From positions 172,016 through 236,015 of the forward strand of contig NZ_JAKZAL010000006.1 of the NCBI RefSeq assembly GCF_022538115.1: a stretch of DNA of 64,000 nucleotides, read 5' to 3'. Position 1 is the stretch's first letter, and each line of letters begins with the position of its first letter. The notes under the pieces were generated by a model. The model worked only from the letters and a program-made list of their open reading frames with translations. It was not told the DNA's origin and ran no database searches. The DNA comes from Cognataquiflexum rubidum (GTDB taxonomy: Bacteria; Bacteroidota; Bacteroidia; Cytophagales; Cyclobacteriaceae). Positions 61,292 to 64,000 of the stretch are shown here, one piece after another. The position numbers and the translations under genes were made by a program.

Positions 61292-62053
61292 TCAAAAAGA
61301 CTTCACAATCTCCACAAAATCCCTTGACTTCAGCGAAGCACCTCCGATCAATCCTCCATCCACATCAGGTTTGGAGAAAAGGTCCTTGGCATTGCCAGGA
61401 TTGGCAGAACCACCATAGAGGATAGAGATATTGTCCGCCAACTCTTTGCCGAATTTGCTTGCCAAATGGCTTCTCAAAGCCGCATGCATTTCCTGAGCTT
61501 GGTCAGAGGAAGCTGTCCTTCCGGTTCCGATGGCCCAAATAGGTTCGTAAGCGATGACGATCTTGGACATTTCTTCGGGAGAAAAATCAAATAAGCTTTC
61601 ATTCAATTGCTGTTTTACATACGCTTCATGGGTTTCTGCTTCACGGATTTCCAATGGTTCGCCGCAGCAGAATATTGGAGTCAGACCGTTAGCCAGCGCT
61701 TGCTTGGTTTTTTCGGTAAGCAATTGGTTTGATTCTTTGAAGTATTCCCTTCTTTCGCTGTGTCCGATGATAACATAGCTCGCTCCGAAGGAAGCCAACA
61801 TGGATGCAGAGGTTTCCCCTGTAAAAGCACCGGAGGCTTTGTCAGAGCAATTCTGCGAGCCAAGAAAAAGATTTGGCGTATCCCCGATCAGTTTTTTGAC
61901 AGGGTAAAGGTGTACAAAAGGTGGGTTGAGGACGGCGATGACATCTTTGATGTTTTCATCCTTCAGCATATTGACGATTTCAGAAGTCAGTTTTTGGCCT
62001 TCTTCCAAGTTGAGATTCATTTTCCAGTTTCCGGCTACAATCTTTTTGCGCAT
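61292..62053 (-). CDS. tpiA: Triosephosphate isomerase
   Basis: Glycolytic enzyme, DHAP to glyceraldehyde 3-phosphate. 253 aa; VAGNWKMNLNLEEGQKL (N and K of the active site), YVIIGHSERREYF (catalytic His) and VIAYEPIWAIGTGRTAS (catalytic Glu and loop 6), then ILYGGSANPGNAKDL. Start ATG 62053; it is divergent from recX with 72 bp between them. Confidence 0.97.
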   Translation of the reverse strand: MRKKIVAGNWKMNLNLEEGQKLTSEIVNMLKDENIKDVIAVLNPPFVHLYPVKKLIGDTPNLFLGSQNCSDKASGAFTGETSASMLASFGASYVIIGHSERREYFKESNQLLTEKTKQALANGLTPIFCCGEPLEIREAETHEAYVKQQLNESLFDFSPEEMSKIVIAYEPIWAIGTGRTASSDQAQEMHAALRSHLASKFGKELADNISILYGGSANPGNAKDLFSKPDVDGGLIGGASLKSRDFVEIVKSF

Positions 62054-62125
62054 GGTTTCTTCGGTTTGATGGTTAGATTTGAAAAAAATAACTTCAAAAG
62101 TTACTTTGGGCCAAAATTACATAAA

Positions 62126-62641
62126 ATGTCCTACCCACGAAAAGAATATAATCCCGATCAGCCCAGAAAGTATTGGTCAATAGCCGAAGCCAAGGTGAAA
62201 ATCGCGGCTTATTGCGCTTACCAAGAGCGCTGTCAGGAGGAGGTCAGGAGCAAATTGGCCGAAAAAGGGCTCTATGGAGATCAGGCAGAGGAATTGATCT
62301 CACACATGATCGAAGAGGGTTTTTTAAATGAAGAACGTTTTGCACGGTCTTTTGCGAGAGGAAAGTTCAACCTGAAAAAGTGGGGTAGAAACAAAATCAC
62401 CCAAGAACTCAAACTCCGCAAGGTCAGTCCCAACTGCATCAAATCCGGCCTGAAAGAAATTGAGCCCGAAGCTTATTGGCAGGTGCTTCTCGGATTGGTA
62501 GAGAAAAAGTCCGAGTTTGTCAAAGAACCTGATCAGTTTAAGAAAAAGTACAAAATCCAACAGTACCTGATCAGCCGGGGATTTGAATCTGATTTGGTAC
62601 AAAGTGCAGTGGAAACAGTTTTTTCGGGACCAAATCTTTAA
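62126..62641 (+). CDS. recX: RecX-family regulatory protein
   Basis: 171 aa from ATG 62126 (MSYPRKEYNPDQPRKYWSIA); the open frame continues upstream across tpiA but is not credible there. The three-helix repeats are clear: KIAAYCAYQERCQEEVRSKL, ISHMIEEGFLNEERFARSFA and GRNKITQELKLRKVSPNCIK, then KIQQYLISRGFESDLVQSAV. RecX modulates RecA filaments. recA is not in this window. Confidence 0.9.
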   Translation: MSYPRKEYNPDQPRKYWSIAEAKVKIAAYCAYQERCQEEVRSKLAEKGLYGDQAEELISHMIEEGFLNEERFARSFARGKFNLKKWGRNKITQELKLRKVSPNCIKSGLKEIEPEAYWQVLLGLVEKKSEFVKEPDQFKKKYKIQQYLISRGFESDLVQSAVETVFSGPNL

Positions 62642-62685
62642 TTTCTGAAAGCAAAAGCCTAATTTGCGAAAGATTTGATAGCCAA

Positions 62686-63189
62686 ATGATTCAGAAATTA
62701 TTTCCCCTTGACAAGAATTACATTTTAAGACAGGCACAATCCATTTTGGAAGAGCAAATGCTTGAAGTGATGGTTTTTGAACTCAAAAAATCCTACACCC
62801 AACTTTACAATCCATTGATGCTGATGGATGAAACCTTTGCCAAAATCCTTGATACCTACGAGTATCCCAAGGACAGGCTCAGGATGATTTACCGGCAGCT
62901 TTGCGGGATATATAGGTTTAAGAACAGGGACAACCAATTGGAACTGCTTTTTGACGGAAGGACACATTTGGAAAAGTTTCAGGAAGATTGGTCCTTGCAA
63001 TTGATTCAGTGGGTTCATGAGCTTGGTTATCATGAGCAATATGTGAAAACAATGCTTCGCATGACCCTACTTTTTGACACAGAATCGAGGGCAGAATGGT
63101 CAGAAAACCACTGCAAGTTTTTTATCAATGAGTACTTCGAGCTCAAAATCATCAAACGCAAAGGCGAACTCAAGCTTAAAATAGCATAA
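62686..63189 (+). CDS. Conserved protein of unknown function
   Basis: 167 aa, soluble, rich in helices, with no recognisable motif: MIQKLFPLDKNYILRQAQSI near the start and KTMLRMTLLFDTESRAEW in the C-terminal half. It starts 44 bp after recX on the same strand and is followed by a strong terminator. No family could be named. Confidence 0.6.
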   Translation: MIQKLFPLDKNYILRQAQSILEEQMLEVMVFELKKSYTQLYNPLMLMDETFAKILDTYEYPKDRLRMIYRQLCGIYRFKNRDNQLELLFDGRTHLEKFQEDWSLQLIQWVHELGYHEQYVKTMLRMTLLFDTESRAEWSENHCKFFINEYFELKIIKRKGELKLKIA

Positions 63190-63191
63190 AA

Positions 63192-63219
63192 AAACCACCG
63201 AGAGATCGGTGGTTTTTTT
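63192..63219 (+). terminator. Intrinsic terminator after the recX operon
   Basis: Stem AAACCACCG (63192-63200) / CGGTGGTTT (63207-63215), loop AGAGAT, seven T in 63213-63219. It lies 2 bp after the stop of the preceding gene. Confidence 0.9.
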
Positions 63220-63271
63220 GTTTTTGATCTTGCTACCTAAACGGTGAAAACCAAATCTCAATGAGCAGATA

Positions 63272-63300
63272 TTGCCCTTTTCAAATTATTGGTATCTTTG
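63272..63300 (+). promoter_or_regulatory. Promoter of the mntA/hepT pair
   Basis: TTG at 63272-63274, 18-bp spacer, TATCTTTG at 63293-63300, a strong match to the Bacteroidota consensus (TTG-N17-20-TAnnTTTG). The A of the mntA ATG (63305) is only 5 bp after the -7 box, so the predicted transcript begins at or near the start codon and may be leaderless. Confidence 0.7.
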
Positions 63301-63304
63301 ATCC

Positions 63305-63598
63305 ATGTATTTGGAAACCGAAAAAATTGCTGTGATTCAAGATTATTTCAAAACCAAACCTGTTTTGAAAGCATATCTTTTTGGTTCTTATGTGAGGGAA
63401 GAAGCAGATAATCAAAGCGATGTTGACATTTTGGTCGACTTAGATTATTCTAAGAGGATTGGGTTAGGTTTTGTCCAAATGAAACTTGAATTGGAAAATT
63501 TACTGAATAAGAAAGTCGATCTTGTTTCCTCGGGGGGGTTGTCAAAATATATCAAACCGATAATTGATGCTGAAAAAAAGCTGATTTATGCGAAGTAA
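63305..63598 (+). CDS. MntA-type minimal nucleotidyltransferase (antitoxin)
   Basis: 97 aa with GSYVREEADNQSDVDILVD: G27-S28 and the metal-ligand pair D39 and D41 of the minimal nucleotidyltransferase fold. In characterised MntA/HepT systems this protein AMPylates the tyrosine of HepT's RX4HXY motif and neutralises it. It overlaps hepT by 11 bp. No methionine is available further in, so the start at 63305 is firm. Confidence 0.9.
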   Translation: MYLETEKIAVIQDYFKTKPVLKAYLFGSYVREEADNQSDVDILVDLDYSKRIGLGFVQMKLELENLLNKKVDLVSSGGLSKYIKPIIDAEKKLIYAK

Positions 63599-63941
63599 AT
63601 TGGGAGATAAGGTTCGGGTAAAGCATATACTTGATGCTATCGAAGAAATCGAATCCTATATAGAGAATATTGATATAAGCGACTTTTTCAATAATTCAAT
63701 GGTTCGTTTTGCTTGTATCAAACAATTAGAAATCATCGGGGAGGCAAGTAACCATATCTCTGAAGACGTAAAGTCCAGCTTTGCTCAAATAAGTTGGGAA
63801 GAAATAATCTCATTAAGAAATATACTCGTTCATGAGTATTTTGGGGTAGATGCTACTCTTGTTTGGCAAATTATCGAAACTGATATCCCTGAATTAAAAA
63901 CTGAAATGGAGAAAATAATTAAATATGTATATCCGCAATGA
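63588..63941 (+). CDS. HepT-like ribonuclease toxin (DUF86)
   Basis: 117 aa helical HEPN protein. The catalytic motif is RNILVHEYF, with R77, H82 and Y84, matching RX4HXY; Y84 is the residue expected to be AMPylated by MntA. HepT cleaves RNA and arrests growth when not modified, and such pairs can act against phage. It begins inside the mntA gene, ends close to the window's right edge, and is complete. Confidence 0.9.
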   Translation: MRSKLGDKVRVKHILDAIEEIESYIENIDISDFFNNSMVRFACIKQLEIIGEASNHISEDVKSSFAQISWEEIISLRNILVHEYFGVDATLVWQIIETDIPELKTEMEKIIKYVYPQ

Positions 63942-64000
63942 TACCAGTGGCCAAATAAATATAAAGTGACAGCTAGTGACAATCGTTATTTGTTAAAGAT

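Noticed and set aside
53499..63950. Near-identical 17-mer CGCAATGATNCCAGTGG at 53.5 kb and 63.9 kb
   Set aside because: Only two copies with one mismatch are seen and the flanks do not match; it may be chance or a short dispersed repeat, not enough to call an element or attachment site.
1..64000. Search for tRNA, rRNA, riboswitch, integrase or phage genes
   Set aside because: None was recognised by eye. A covariance-model search could reveal small RNAs that I cannot see.

Overview
The window looks like chromosomal DNA of a Bacteroidota member, most likely Cytophagales/Cyclobacteriaceae (Algoriphagus-like). The grounds are the ECF sigma / FecR / STN-TonB receptor / DUF4249 cassette, an Oar-type TonB receptor, a YtxJ bacillithiol protein, DUF4403 and BatD proteins, and -7 boxes of the Bacteroidota type (TAnnTTTG). 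Shine-Dalgarno signals are weak and base composition is moderately AT-rich. The lineage is inferred from gene content, not from a marker tree. No tRNA, rRNA, CRISPR array or prophage was recognised.

Layout. 1-3.8 kb: SNF2 helicase (cut by the left edge) and purU. 3.7-5.25 kb: eight near-identical hairpins at 110-116 bp spacing. The segments between them are decayed copies of the purU 3' end, and a REP-associated-type HUH transposase (RAYT) sits in the middle. This is the most unusual object in the window. 5.3-10.4 kb: ECF sigma, anti-sigma, TonB receptor and DUF4249 lipoprotein. 10.4-13.3 kb: arsenic operon (arsR, DUF6428, arsC, acr3) with four 11-bp-phased direct repeats upstream. 13.5-18.6 kb: DinB-like protein, secreted glycoside hydrolase, two coupled PPK2-type genes (the second with an altered P-loop), and a membrane protein. 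19.2-27.1 kb: secreted or envelope proteins (FGE-fold protein without the usual cysteines, DUF1080, a sorbosone/glucose dehydrogenase-PKD-cytochrome c fusion, metallophosphatase) and an atypical pyruvate kinase. 27.2-32.2 kb: intergenic repeats, fasciclin protein and an Oar-like receptor. 32.5-36.8 kb: YhhN, YtxJ, DUF4403 and two adjacent toxin-antitoxin-like pairs. 37.1-49.2 kb: ten minus-strand genes forming an acetate or short-chain-acid module (exonuclease, DUF294 nucleotidyltransferase, acs, response regulator, symporter-histidine kinase, small membrane protein, ActP-type symporter, DUF4212 subunit, porin-like protein, and a zinc-ribbon/HTH protein of transposase ancestry). 49.3-63.2 kb: housekeeping and metal genes (ZIP transporter, ApbE, ruvB, queG, aroC, dicarboxylate symporter, prmA, tpiA, recX) with a RelE-type TA pair. 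63.3-63.9 kb: a MntA/HepT pair whose promoter predicts a leaderless transcript.

Genes that work together: the sigma/anti-sigma/receptor genes form a trans-envelope signalling relay. The ars genes sense, reduce and export arsenic. The acetate block combines outer-membrane entry, inner-membrane symport, activation to acetyl-CoA and a symporter-coupled two-component system, with a DUF294/exonuclease pair of unknown role. Intergenic DNA is rich in short words repeated directly and then inverted, with a different word at each locus, and in hairpins sharing the apex AGTG-TCTC-CACT while their stems vary.
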